The notes under the pieces are model-generated. The model was not told where the DNA came from. It did not search any database and worked only from the letters and a program-made list of their open reading frames with translations. A stretch of DNA of 24,213 bases from DAIOGN01 sp036745245 (GTDB taxonomy: Bacteria > Zixibacteria > MSB-5A5 > JAUVRN01): assembly GCA_036745245.1 (NCBI GenBank), contig DAIOGN010000036.1, positions 1 through 24,213 of the forward strand, given 5' to 3'. The position numbers and the translations under genes were made by a program. Each line of letters opens with the position of its first letter. Position 1 is the stretch's first letter. Shown piece after piece: positions 16,934 to 24,213 of this stretch.

Positions 16934-18170
16934 AGGGCTCCAGAAGCCGCTCCCGCTCCGACAGACGAGACGGTGTGATCCTCACACCGTCCTCCGGCAC
17001 CAGCCGCTCGGCAATCCGCTTCCTCACATCAGCCTCCACGCCCTCCTCGTCGAGCAGTCTCAAGACCGCGTGACGATCCAGCGTGCTGACTCTGGGCCAG
17101 AGGTTCAGGGTCTGTAGTAGTTCCAGCAGTGCCTGGTAGGATGCCGGATCGTCGGCACGCACCGGCACCTTGAGCCCCGCGAGCTTCTTCACGCGCAGTT
17201 TGTGCTCGGTGCCCACGATCACCTCGAGCCCGTGCTCCGAAGCGAACCGCGCGATCCGCTCCTTGAGGCCGTCCAGTTCGGCTTCCGCATCCCGGGTGGC
17301 CTCCTGGCGCGCGAGATACGCACGCATCCACGCGTCCACCAGTTGCACGCCATCGTCCTGTCGGAACTCCTCGGGCGTGGCCTCCGACAACGAATACAGA
17401 TGCTTCTTGGCGGGACACACGCTCGCGTACTCGCACCAGTCGCACAGCATGCTCTCCCGTGTGGGAAACTCCCCCTTGCGGGTCTGGGTCTCCACCTCCT
17501 GAATCGTGGAGAGCGTGTCGAAACGCAATTGCTCGAGCTCCGAGGGTTCGCGCCGCGAGCGGATCTCGCGATCGAATTGCAGGTAGTGCCACACCAGGTC
17601 CACGCGCCGTGCGTCGCGGAAACGCCGCTCGATTCCGATCTGGTAGAGGGCCAGTTGACGGTCGAGGTCGAAATGCTCCTGCGCGGGCAGGGAGTTGGAC
17701 GTCTTGTAGTCGTGGATTTCGTAGTGTCCGTCGGCGGTCTGCGTCAGACGGTCGATGTATCCCTGCAGGCGAACCTCTCCGCGCGGATCCAGATCGATCA
17801 CGATCCGCTCCTCCAGCCCGAGCGTGCGCCCCTGCCGGAACGGATGATGCCGTCTGTAGTAGTCCTGCAGGCACTGGCGGCCCACCCGGTAATAATGCTC
17901 GGCGGTGTAGCGACGCCGGACGATTCGCAGTCCGTCGTGCACATGGCGGTTCCACACCTTGTCGTATTCCGCCAGCAACTCCTCCTCCGACGGCACCTTC
18001 GTCATGCGCACATCGCGGTAGAGCTGTTCGAGCACGTCGTGCACGCGCGATCCCAGGAAGGCTTCGATCGAATCGGGGGCATCTACGTCGGGCTTCTCCA
18101 GGTAGCGGAAGGCATATTTGCGGGGGCATTGCTGGAAGGATTGGAGACGGCTGTGCGACCAGATCGGCAT
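16932..18170 (-). CDS. Stand-alone PD-(D/E)XK nuclease of RecB/Cas4 type with predicted Fe-S cluster
   Basis: The 412 residues open with SHSRLQSFQQCPRKYAFRYL, the classic start of RecB-C-like/AddB nuclease domains. H44 (GSRVHDVLE), D140 (GYIDRLT), D154-x-K156 (EIHDYKT) and the downstream QLALY helix (~172-176) form the catalytic motifs. C15 together with C243, C246 and C252 (CDWCEYASVC) is the four-cysteine pattern that holds a 4Fe-4S cluster in AddB and Cas4. A C-terminal ~150-residue region with charged helices is unassigned. There is no helicase or cas gene beside it. The likely role is DNA end processing in repair; the partner is unknown. The start ATG has no clear ribosome site. Confidence 0.88.
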   Translation of the reverse strand: MPIWSHSRLQSFQQCPRKYAFRYLEKPDVDAPDSIEAFLGSRVHDVLEQLYRDVRMTKVPSEEELLAEYDKVWNRHVHDGLRIVRRRYTAEHYYRVGRQCLQDYYRRHHPFRQGRTLGLEERIVIDLDPRGEVRLQGYIDRLTQTADGHYEIHDYKTSNSLPAQEHFDLDRQLALYQIGIERRFRDARRVDLVWHYLQFDREIRSRREPSELEQLRFDTLSTIQEVETQTRKGEFPTRESMLCDWCEYASVCPAKKHLYSLSEATPEEFRQDDGVQLVDAWMRAYLARQEATRDAEAELDGLKERIARFASEHGLEVIVGTEHKLRVKKLAGLKVPVRADDPASYQALLELLQTLNLWPRVSTLDRHAVLRLLDEEGVEADVRKRIAERLVPEDGVRITPSRLSERERLLEP

Positions 18171-18204
18171 GCCGCAATTTCAGCCCGCGTTTCCCGGGAG
18201 TCCA

Positions 18205-18235
18205 AACAAAAAGCGGGTCGTGCGACCCGCTTTAC
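18205..18235 (-). terminator. Intrinsic terminator of the exported-protein operon
   Basis: AAAGCGGGTCG (18210-18220) pairs with CGACCCGCTTT (18223-18233). Read on the minus strand it is followed by a T-rich run (TTTTTGTTT). It sits just after the stop of the small exported protein gene at 18243 and before the nuclease gene. Confidence 0.88.
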
Positions 18236-18242
18236 GAAACTG

Positions 18243-18623
18243 TCAGCGACGCGGAGGCGCCTTGGGGGGAGGCTCCGCGGGCTTGCCCGCGGGCGGCGTA
18301 GCCTTGGGCTCGACGGGCCGCGTCTCGCGTGCGGCCTCCGGCTTGGGATCCTGCTTCACGGTGGGTGAGGCGGCCGGCTCGGAACGGATGGCGCGCTTCT
18401 CGTGGCGATCGTCCACGCCGTTGTTGTCGCGATCCTTGAAGTCGTCGGTGACCTTGGCAGGCTTCTCCGGCACGGGCTGAGGGTTGGCCTTGGCCTCCCC
18501 ACCCTGGGCCGGCTTCGCCTTGGGAAGTTTGTCCCGGGAGTCTGCCGCAAAAATCTCAGACGCAAACATCCCGGCGGTCACCAGTAGGACCGCGGCTGCG
18601 AAGTTAGTTAGGCGTATTCTCAT
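18243..18623 (-). CDS. Small exported Pro/Lys/Ala-rich protein with EF-hand-like calcium loop
   Basis: The 126 residues have a signal peptide (MRIRLTNFAAAVLLVTAGMF..., cleavage near FAA-D at ~27-28). The mature part is low complexity (P, K, A, E, R) except for one conserved-looking 12-residue loop DRDNNGVDDRHE at 64-75. That loop has acidic or Asn ligands at positions 1, 3 and 5, Gly at 6 and Glu at 12, as in EF-hand or thrombospondin type-3 calcium loops. There is no recognisable enzyme domain. It is the last gene of the run with the PEGA-like protein (58-base spacer) and is followed by an intrinsic terminator. GGAG lies ~14 bases before the ATG. It may be a calcium-responsive wall- or membrane-associated linker; that is inference. 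Confidence 0.75.
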   Translation of the reverse strand: MRIRLTNFAAAVLLVTAGMFASEIFAADSRDKLPKAKPAQGGEAKANPQPVPEKPAKVTDDFKDRDNNGVDDRHEKRAIRSEPAASPTVKQDPKPEAARETRPVEPKATPPAGKPAEPPPKAPPRR

Positions 18624-18681
18624 GCTGCTTCTTCTCCATGATACAGATCGGCCGGAAGGGCTCCAAACTGTTTCCCCCGGG

Positions 18682-19371
18682 TTACCGGCACGCCAGCCGG
18701 ACCGGGCAGGTGGGTTCGCACGAGGACGTCCCGAACGCCACCCATCGGCTCTGTTTGCGTCCCTCGGAGGAGACCACGGTCACGCGATGCCCGCCGGAGG
18801 AGACGCGAATCAGGGCCGAGACGCCCAGTCCCCGGAAGATCCCGTCGACGTAGACCTGGTCCTCACCGTGCAGTCCCGCCCACGGCCAGGCACTGTGTCC
18901 GCACACCGTAGTGTGCTGATCGCGGCGGCGCCTGAACTCGGGCTCGAAGGCAAACGCGGCCACATGCACCGAACCTGGACGCACTCCCAGAAGCCGGCAC
19001 AGACGCTTCGTGTGCTGGGAGCCCCACTGTGAACGTACCTGGAATGACTGGCTGCGCGCGAAGTTCCGCGGCAGGCCAAACGGCCGATCGGAGGTCACCA
19101 CCACGTGATAGCCGCCGCCGTGCATTCGCCGTCCGCCGGAAGCAAAACAGTCGCGATGCGACGATCCCGCACCTACGAAGACGGCCGATCGCCCGCCTCT
19201 CTCCAGGGTCAGATCCCCGCCGCCTGTGACCGAGAACACCATCACCCACTGCGGCCGGTCGGCTCGCACGAAACACACATCCGCGTCACAGAAGTGGTCC
19301 GCCCGTACGGCAGACGGCCCGGCGGCGCACAGCAACCCCGTCAGGCCCAGAGTCAGCACGATTCGTTTCAT
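18682..19371 (-). CDS. Exported Cys-rich protein with PEGA-like C-terminal repeat
   Basis: The 229 residues start from the ATG at 19371, chosen over 19389 because AGAGAGGA precedes it at the right distance and a clean signal peptide follows (MKRIVLTLGLTGLLCAAGPSAVRA). The mature protein holds eight cysteines (28, 33, 75, 125, 157, 218, 222, 228), suggesting disulphide bonds in the periplasm or outside the cell. Residues ~172-204 (VYVDGIFRG...GGHRVTVVSSEG) resemble a PEGA domain, a surface-layer type beta repeat. The N-terminal ~170 residues match nothing I recognise. It is 59 bases downstream of the lipoprotein gene on the same strand, probably the same sigma-54 transcript. Confidence 0.75.
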   Translation of the reverse strand: MKRIVLTLGLTGLLCAAGPSAVRADHFCDADVCFVRADRPQWVMVFSVTGGGDLTLERGGRSAVFVGAGSSHRDCFASGGRRMHGGGYHVVVTSDRPFGLPRNFARSQSFQVRSQWGSQHTKRLCRLLGVRPGSVHVAAFAFEPEFRRRRDQHTTVCGHSAWPWAGLHGEDQVYVDGIFRGLGVSALIRVSSGGHRVTVVSSEGRKQSRWVAFGTSSCEPTCPVRLACR

Positions 19372-19430
19372 GTCATCCTCTCTCTTCATAGATCCAGCTA
19401 GCCTCGGGCTCCCCTCATGCCCGCGGACAG

Positions 19431-20291
19431 CTATTGATCACCGATATGGCCCGTATTCAAACGTCCAGCGTCCAGTGGCTTGAAAGTCGAAGACTGCAGT
19501 GCGTGGAGGCGGCGTCCGTAAGCGGAGTCGTGGGCCGGTTTAACGAGCTCCGGATTGCCGGGGTCGACCTGGTAGGCCCAGTCAAGTCGGGCCCAGGTAG
19601 TCGCCACCTCCACAGCACGCAGTTTTGCAAAGTGATTGTCTTCAGTCCACACGACGTACGTGTGCCCGTAGATCAGCACGGAGGAGCCATTGGGCGTCCA
19701 GCCGTCGGTGGGCGAATAGGTGATGTCGTCGAGGGATTCCGTGAATCCCATATCCTGAAGGTCGGTGCCCCAGGCGGCTCGCAGAGTGAGCAGGCCCGTG
19801 GCAGGATCCACTTCCACATAGACGTCTGTGCGCGGATCGTCCACGTCGAGGCGAACGAGCCCCGCGAAGTCGAAGCCGCTGCGTTCGGGACGCGTGCCGA
19901 GGTCGAACAGCACCAGGTCGTATCCCTCGGGGCGCGGTGTATCCCCCACCACTCTCGACAGAGCGCTTTCCACGCCCGAAGGCGAGACAGCCGTGACGCC
20001 GTAGTAGTACGTGATGCCGTTTTCCACGGCGAAGTCGACGAAGCCCTGCTCGGGGCTGGCGGCCAGGTAGTGGAGATGGGCCGCACTCCCCATGCCGCGA
20101 TAGATCCTGAAGTGGTCGCTCGGAAGCGACGATCCGTCTTCCCAGCTCAGATATACGGCACCGTCGGCCGTGATCGAAGCCAGAGCTGCCGGGACGGCGG
20201 GAGCGGGGTCGGACACGGCCACCACCGTGTACAGGTCGCAGCCCGCGAAGAGGGGTGCGAGTGCCAGGAGCGTCAGGGTTCGGCGTGTCAT
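19431..20291 (-). CDS. Lipoprotein with fibronectin type III domain and HmuY-like C-terminal half
   Basis: The 286 residues start from the ATG at 20291, which has GAGGA eight bases upstream; the frame extends to a TTG at 20306 but that would leave almost no leader. The lipobox LFAGC puts the acylated Cys at 18. Residues ~34-115 form an FnIII-like domain (VYLSWEDGS...HFRIYRG...YYYGVTAVSPSGVES). The C-terminal half (~120-255: VYVEVDPATG, DGWTPNGSSVLIYGHTYVVWTED, DWAYQVDPGNPEL) resembles HmuY-type lipoproteins, but I hold that assignment lightly. The likely location is the outer membrane or periplasm. It is first in a three-gene exported set behind a sigma-54 promoter. Confidence 0.8.
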   Translation of the reverse strand: MTRRTLTLLALAPLFAGCDLYTVVAVSDPAPAVPAALASITADGAVYLSWEDGSSLPSDHFRIYRGMGSAAHLHYLAASPEQGFVDFAVENGITYYYGVTAVSPSGVESALSRVVGDTPRPEGYDLVLFDLGTRPERSGFDFAGLVRLDVDDPRTDVYVEVDPATGLLTLRAAWGTDLQDMGFTESLDDITYSPTDGWTPNGSSVLIYGHTYVVWTEDNHFAKLRAVEVATTWARLDWAYQVDPGNPELVKPAHDSAYGRRLHALQSSTFKPLDAGRLNTGHIGDQ

Positions 20292-20320
20292 AGTGGTTAT
20301 CCTCAATTCCCGACTGAGTA

Positions 20321-20340
20321 CTTCGCATCCCGCGTGCCAA
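20321..20340 (-). promoter_or_regulatory. Sigma-54 (-24/-12) promoter upstream of the lipoprotein gene
   Basis: Read on the minus strand: TTGGCACG-N4-ATGC. The invariant GG and GC are exactly 12 bases apart, and the -24 box is a perfect YTGGCACG. Transcription would start near 20313, about 22 bases before the lipoprotein ATG and ahead of its ribosome site. Confidence 0.7.
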
Positions 20341-20446
20341 AACTCAGCCAGAGGACATGGCCGCCCCTTAAAGCGACACCCGACAAGATGTTACAGGGCT
20401 CGCCTCAGATGCTGAATGAAGCGGGGACAGTGGAACAGGATGGAGC

Positions 20447-20467
20447 GGCGCACTCTTTCTGTGCGCC
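20447..20467. promoter_or_regulatory. Candidate enhancer (UAS) dyad for the NtrC-type regulator
   Basis: The perfect dyad GGCGCAC-N7-GTGCGCC has the same GCAC-N7-GTGC half-site geometry as NtrC operator sites. Its centre lies about 144 bases upstream of the predicted sigma-54 start, the usual enhancer distance, and 36 bases from the 3' end of the regulator gene. No T-run follows it on either strand, so a terminator is less likely. Confidence 0.5.
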
Positions 20468-20502
20468 CTGGCGAGAGCTTTATGTGCAGCCGGAATCTGG
20501 GA

Positions 20503-21858
20503 CTAGGGGGCCTTCTCCAGCCCGTACTCGCGAATCTTCATTCGAAGCGTGTTGCGGTGAATGCCCAGAAGCTGGGCCGCCTGCTGGAAGTTCCAGCCGG
20601 TCTCCTCCAGCGTGCGCTCGATGTGGGACTTTTCCATGTCGCGCAGGGTGACCGGGGCGCCGGGCGGGGAGGCGGGATGCGACCGGTCTTCCCGCAGGAG
20701 CCTGGGAAGGTCTTCCACGTCGATGACGTCTCCCCTGCACAGCACGCACGCGCGCTCGATCACATTCTCCAGTTCGCGCACGTTGCCCGGCCATGGGTAG
20801 TAGAACAGAAGATCGCGTGCCTCGCGCGTGAGTCCCTTCACCTGTTTGCCCAGCCTGGTGCGCTGACGATCCAGGAAGTGCTCCACGAGGGGCACGATGT
20901 CCTCCCGGCGGTCACGCAAGGGCGGCAGGGTGAGGGTGATCACGTTCAGTCGATAGAAGAGATCCTCCCGGAACGTGCCTTCCGCGATCCTGGCCTCGAG
21001 ATCGACGTGGGTCGCCGAGATGAGACGAACGTCCACCTTGAAACTCTCTTCCCCGCCCAGGCGTTCTATTTTTTTCTGCTCCAGGACGCGCAGGAGTTTC
21101 ACCTGCATCGCAGCGGGCAGGTCGCCAATCTCGTCCAGGAAGAGCGTGCCGCCATGCGCCTGCTCGAACCGGCCAAGCTTCTTCTTCACCGCGCCCGTGA
21201 ACGCGCCCCGTTCGAAGCCGAATAGCTCGGAGGCCAGCAACGTCTCGGGCAGGGAGGCCACGTTCACGGCGATAAATCGATCGGCCATCCGACCCGACGC
21301 CGCGTGCAGGGCCCGGGCCAGAACCTCCTTGCCCGTACCGCTCTCGCCGCGGATGAGCACGGTGGAGGGCGACGGGGCCACGCGCGCTAAAGAGGAGAGC
21401 ACTTCCTTCATGGCTGAGCTCTCGGCGATGAGTCCGGCCGGGCCGAAGGAGTCGGCCAGCACAGTGCGCAGCTCCCGGTTCTCCACGAGCAGGTGATGGC
21501 GCTCGAGAGCCGAGCGGAGTGTGAGCACCAGTTCGTCCAGGTCGACCGGCTTGTTCACGTAGTGAAAGGCCCCCGCGCGCATGGCGCTCACGGCCGACTC
21601 CACCGAGCCGTGGGCCGTAAGCATGAGCACCTGCACTTCCGGATTGAGCGATTTGAGCTTGATGAGAAGCTCCAGGCCGTCCATTTCCGGCATGCGAAGG
21701 TCGATGAGTGCCGCTTCGAAGTAATGTTCGAGGCAGAGGTTCAGCGCGCGTTCGCCCGAATCGGCGGCCTGCACGGCATAGCCCTGTTTGGTCAAAAACC
21801 CTGCCAGAAGGTCCCGCTGGCTGGCTTCGTCGTCCACCACCAACAATCTGTATTTCAT
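20503..21858 (-). CDS. NtrC-family sigma-54-dependent response regulator
   Basis: The 451 residues comprise a receiver domain (1-120, phospho-acceptor D53 in LIDLRMPEMDG, T81, K103), an AAA+ domain with Walker A GESGTGKE (171-178), the sigma-54 contact loop GAFTGA (218-223) and Walker B GGTLFLDEIGD (~236-246), and a Fis-type helix-turn-helix at the C-terminus (WNFQQAAQLLGIHRNTLRMKI). Phosphorylated, it should oligomerise at upstream sites and open sigma-54 promoters. Its ATG overlaps the kinase stop as ATGA, making the kinase its partner. A sigma-54 promoter and matching dyad lie just downstream in front of an exported-protein operon, the obvious target. The specific stimulus is unknown. Confidence 0.95.
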   Translation of the reverse strand: MKYRLLVVDDEASQRDLLAGFLTKQGYAVQAADSGERALNLCLEHYFEAALIDLRMPEMDGLELLIKLKSLNPEVQVLMLTAHGSVESAVSAMRAGAFHYVNKPVDLDELVLTLRSALERHHLLVENRELRTVLADSFGPAGLIAESSAMKEVLSSLARVAPSPSTVLIRGESGTGKEVLARALHAASGRMADRFIAVNVASLPETLLASELFGFERGAFTGAVKKKLGRFEQAHGGTLFLDEIGDLPAAMQVKLLRVLEQKKIERLGGEESFKVDVRLISATHVDLEARIAEGTFREDLFYRLNVITLTLPPLRDRREDIVPLVEHFLDRQRTRLGKQVKGLTREARDLLFYYPWPGNVRELENVIERACVLCRGDVIDVEDLPRLLREDRSHPASPPGAPVTLRDMEKSHIERTLEETGWNFQQAAQLLGIHRNTLRMKIREYGLEKAP

Positions 21859-23970
21859 GAGGCGAGACCGCCCCCTCCCGTGGTCCCGAGCGCTTTCGAA
21901 GGAAGCGTGACGGTGAAAGTAGAACCGTGTGCGGGCTGACTGGCAACGTCAATCGTGCCCCCGTGATCGGTCACAATGNNNNNNNNNNNNNNNNNNNNNN
22001 NNNNNNNNNNNNNNNNNNNNNAGACCTGAGCCCCCCTTGCGGCGTGTGAAGTAGGGGCGGAATACATGCGGCAGATCCTCGGGCGCGATCCCCGAACCCG
22101 TGTCTTCCACGACGACGGTGGTTGTGTGATCGCCGGAACGCAGTCGTATGGACACCCGGCCCTCTCTGGAGGTGGCCTGGAGGGCGTTGCGAGCAAGGTT
22201 CGTGAACACCTTGTGAAGCGCGTCCCGGTCGCCCAGAACTGTGACGGCTACGGGGATGTCCAGCTCCACCTGCACGCCCTTACCGCCGGCCTCCAGCTCC
22301 AGTGAGCGGGCCACCGGTTCCAAAATCGACTTCAGTTCCACGGGTTCGCGGGACAGATGCATGCCGCGGGCCAGGCCCAGGAATTCCTGCACGGTGACAT
22401 TGACGCGATCGATTTCTGTGCGCAGGTGGGAGAGCAGCACTCCGTACTGCTCGGCGTCGCTCGTCGGCTCGAATTCCGAGGCCAGTCGCTGCGCCGCGAT
22501 GGAAATGGCATTCAGCGGATTGCGCACTTCGTGCGCTACGCCCGCCGCGAGGTCTCCGAGGGCCGACAGGCGCTCGGTTTGTTCAGCCTGTCGCGCCAGG
22601 CGCCGTGTGTCTGTGATGTCGTGCATGATGGCCACGGCCTCGGCCCGGTCGGGGCGCAAGCGCGTGGACGACACCAGGAGCGTGCGCCGCTCGCCGCGCG
22701 GATTCGTCCACTCCACTTCCTCCTCCAGGGCTCCGTGACCTTCGGCCAGAAGCGGCAGGAGTCGTGCCGGATCGCCCGGGGCCACGTCCTGGTACTTCCG
22801 CCCCACGAGCGAGGCGTGAGGCACCTGAAGCAGACGCTCCGCAGGTGGATTGGCGAGGCGGATGGCTCCTCCCGCATCGACCAGGAGCAGTCCCGCCGCC
22901 AGTCCGCGAAACAGCTCCTCTGTGAGCGCCTCGGCGGTATCGAGATCCTCCTGCAGATCGGAAACTCGTTGCGACGTGGACCAGAGCGCGAGCCCTCCCA
23001 CACCGGTGACGAACAGGAGCCCGCCGAGAAGGGACAACTGCAGGGTCACCGATTGGTCGAGCGATTCCAGCGACCGGCGCGATACGCCCACGCGCAGGAG
23101 GCGCGAGTCGCCCGCCACAGGTGAGGCCGCCTCGATGATGGGGGCGTCGTTGAACGTCCACTCGCGCGACACGGCCGCGCCGCTCTTCAACGCCGAAAGA
23201 AGTAGAGAGTCCTCGGCGATGCGGCTCATCTCCTCCACTCGACGGCTCGCCATCTCGATCCCGTCCAATCCCTGCAACACCACGTATTCAATCGCGGGCA
23301 ATTCCGAGATGGCGCGAATGAGGTAGCCGGCGCCCAGATCGCTCTGCACCACCGACAGGCGTTCCAGTCCGTTCCACACTACGAGCACGCAGTCGCCCTC
23401 ACGAACGAGAGCGGCCTGAGGCTGGCCCACGTCGTCGAACGCCGCGAACCAGTCCTTCTCCGTGAGTCCCTGAAAGCTCGAGTCGCGGACCAGGGCCTCG
23501 GGCAGACGACCCCAGGCGCCGGCCTCCGTGGAACGGAGAATCTGCCCGTTCAGGTTGGCCAGGTCGATCCTGGGCGTGTCGAACTCGGTGAGCCAGGAGG
23601 ATGGCACGGGCGAGCGGCCGCCCGCGCAGAAGGTGCGCGCGGCGTCTTTGAAGCGATCGATCCAGAGCCCGTCGATGACCGTTCCCGCCTGCGTGACGTT
23701 GCGGGTGGCCAGCGCCAGGCTCTCGGCGAGCGCCTCGCGGAGTACCACGAACGCCTCCTCGGCGAGATCGTCGGCCGGGACCACATAATAGGGTTTGTCA
23801 TAATAGATCGGATCGATGTCGCTTAGGTCGACGAACTGGGTGAGCTCGAGCGTCTTGCGGCTCTGCCGAAGCGCCACCACTGTGTAGGCGGCGAGAATGA
23901 CAGCCAGGGCCACGGCCAGCCAGACCACGATGATCGGCCGCACGGGATGGCTCGTTCGCGTCCGTGGCAT
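21855..23970 (-). CDS. Membrane PAS-domain histidine kinase with Ku-like extracytoplasmic insert (gap inside)
   Basis: A two-component sensor of NtrB/AtoS style: TM1 ~13-33, an extracytoplasmic sensor region to ~307, TM2 ~308-330, a PAS domain ~350-455, HisKA with H480 in GVAHEVRNPLNAI, the N-box NLARNALQAT, and G1 DTGSGIAPEDLPHVF. The G2 box falls in a 43-N gap; after it the frame resumes as IVTDHGGTIDVASQPAHGSTFTVTLP and stops at 21855. Residues ~39-84 just after TM1 resemble the bacterial NHEJ protein Ku (FVDLSDIDPIYYDKPYY...VVLREALAES), an unexpected segment with different tyrosine codon choice from the rest of the gene. The rest of the sensor region is unassigned. The ATG is nine bases after the upstream transporter stop. 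It is partnered with the overlapping response regulator. Confidence 0.92.
21979..22021. other. Assembly gap (43 N) in the histidine kinase
   Basis: It removes the G2 box between GGSG and IVTDHGG. Homologues need about eight residues (GLGLAI-type) there, so the true gap is probably near 21 bases. The frame mismatch is an artefact. Confidence 0.9.
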
Positions 23971-23979
23971 GGCTACAAG

Positions 23980-24213
23980 CTACCCGGCCTGGGGTGAAGC
24001 GTCAATGTCGCGTGCCATGACGGGCCGGGCGCGTACCACAAAGGCGAGCCCGGCGAGCAGCAGAAGCAGGATGGACAGGGAGGCAACTCGCTGGTTCCCT
24101 CCTGTGGCCTTCGACACCATCCCGAAGAGGAGCGGCCCGAAGATGGAGGCCGCCTTGCCGCAGAAGCTGAAGAAACCGAAGTAGCGCGCTTCATGGCCGT
24201 GCGGCAGGCAGAG
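23980..24213 (-). CDS. MFS transporter, UMF1/Atg22-like, C-terminal fragment
   Basis: Seventy-seven codons run in from the right edge and end at TAG (23980-23982). The translation LCLPHGHEARYFGFFSFCGK followed by ASIFGPLLFGMVSKATGG is the conserved 'E..FFGFY...GK..S..GP' block near the end of UMF1-family transporters. It is followed by one membrane helix (VASLSILLLLLAGLAFVV) and a short cytoplasmic tail. The 5' part is outside the window. It is nine bases upstream of the histidine kinase ATG, so it probably shares that transcript. The substrate is unknown. Confidence 0.8.
   Translation of the reverse strand, partial: LCLPHGHEARYFGFFSFCGKAASIFGPLLFGMVSKATGGNQRVASLSILLLLLAGLAFVVRARPVMARDIDASPQAG

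Noticed and set aside
20447..20467. Dyad read as a terminator of the response-regulator gene
   Set aside because: No T-run follows on either strand; the geometry fits an operator better.
23996..24020. TGGCACG...TTG resembling a second sigma-54 promoter before the kinase
   Set aside because: The -24 and -12 elements are one base out of register, GC is absent at -12, and it lies inside transporter coding sequence.
1..24213. CRISPR array, tRNA, rRNA, insertion-sequence transposase
   Set aside because: I found no direct-repeat array, no tRNA cloverleaf, no rRNA sequence and no transposase frame. The only mobile-like feature is the 181-bp palindrome.

Overview
The window is a GC-rich, densely packed bacterial segment, almost certainly a metagenome-assembled contig. 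It carries six runs of N (five of exactly 10, one of 43), and every run sits inside a gene. The organism is Gram-negative: it has two family-9 (heptosyltransferase-type) glycosyltransferases flanking a Kdo/LPS-kinase-like gene, a lipobox lipoprotein, a periplasmic S41 protease and a sigma-54 activator. The gene content and style fit an uncultivated FCB-type lineage (Eisenbacteria/Krumholzibacteriota-like). That placement is inference, because no rRNA is present. All genes but one (the S41 protease) are on the minus strand, so they are read from high to low coordinates.

Region by region, in transcription order. (A) 24213-20503: the 3' end of a UMF1-type MFS transporter, then a membrane PAS-histidine kinase overlapping (ATGA) an NtrC-type sigma-54 response regulator. 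(B) 20467-18208: a dyad with NtrC-site geometry and a good -24/-12 promoter precede three exported proteins (an FnIII lipoprotein, a Cys-rich PEGA-like protein and a small protein with an EF-hand-like loop). The set ends in an intrinsic terminator and looks like a target operon of the neighbouring two-component system. (C) 18170-16932: a stand-alone RecB/Cas4-like Fe-S nuclease, convergent with ctpA (15094-16887, plus strand) across a shared hairpin. (D) 14680-3351: a long operon running GT9, LPS kinase, GT9, HAD-glutaredoxin fusion, HNH endonuclease, trpS, scpA, scpB, rluB-type pseudouridine synthase, a 181-bp palindromic element, cmk, plsC and rpsA, closed by a textbook terminator. It mixes envelope, chromosome segregation and translation genes. 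(E) 3217-1: a HIT protein, miaB and the start of a membrane protein with GAF domains that runs off the window.

The most striking observation is in the histidine kinase. Its first ~46 extracytoplasmic residues after TM1 read like the core of the bacterial NHEJ protein Ku. All four tyrosines there use TAT, whereas every other visible tyrosine of the gene uses TAC. Next come the sigma-54 promoter/enhancer pair beside its likely activator, and the 181-bp palindrome that supplies the stop codon of the rluB-like gene.
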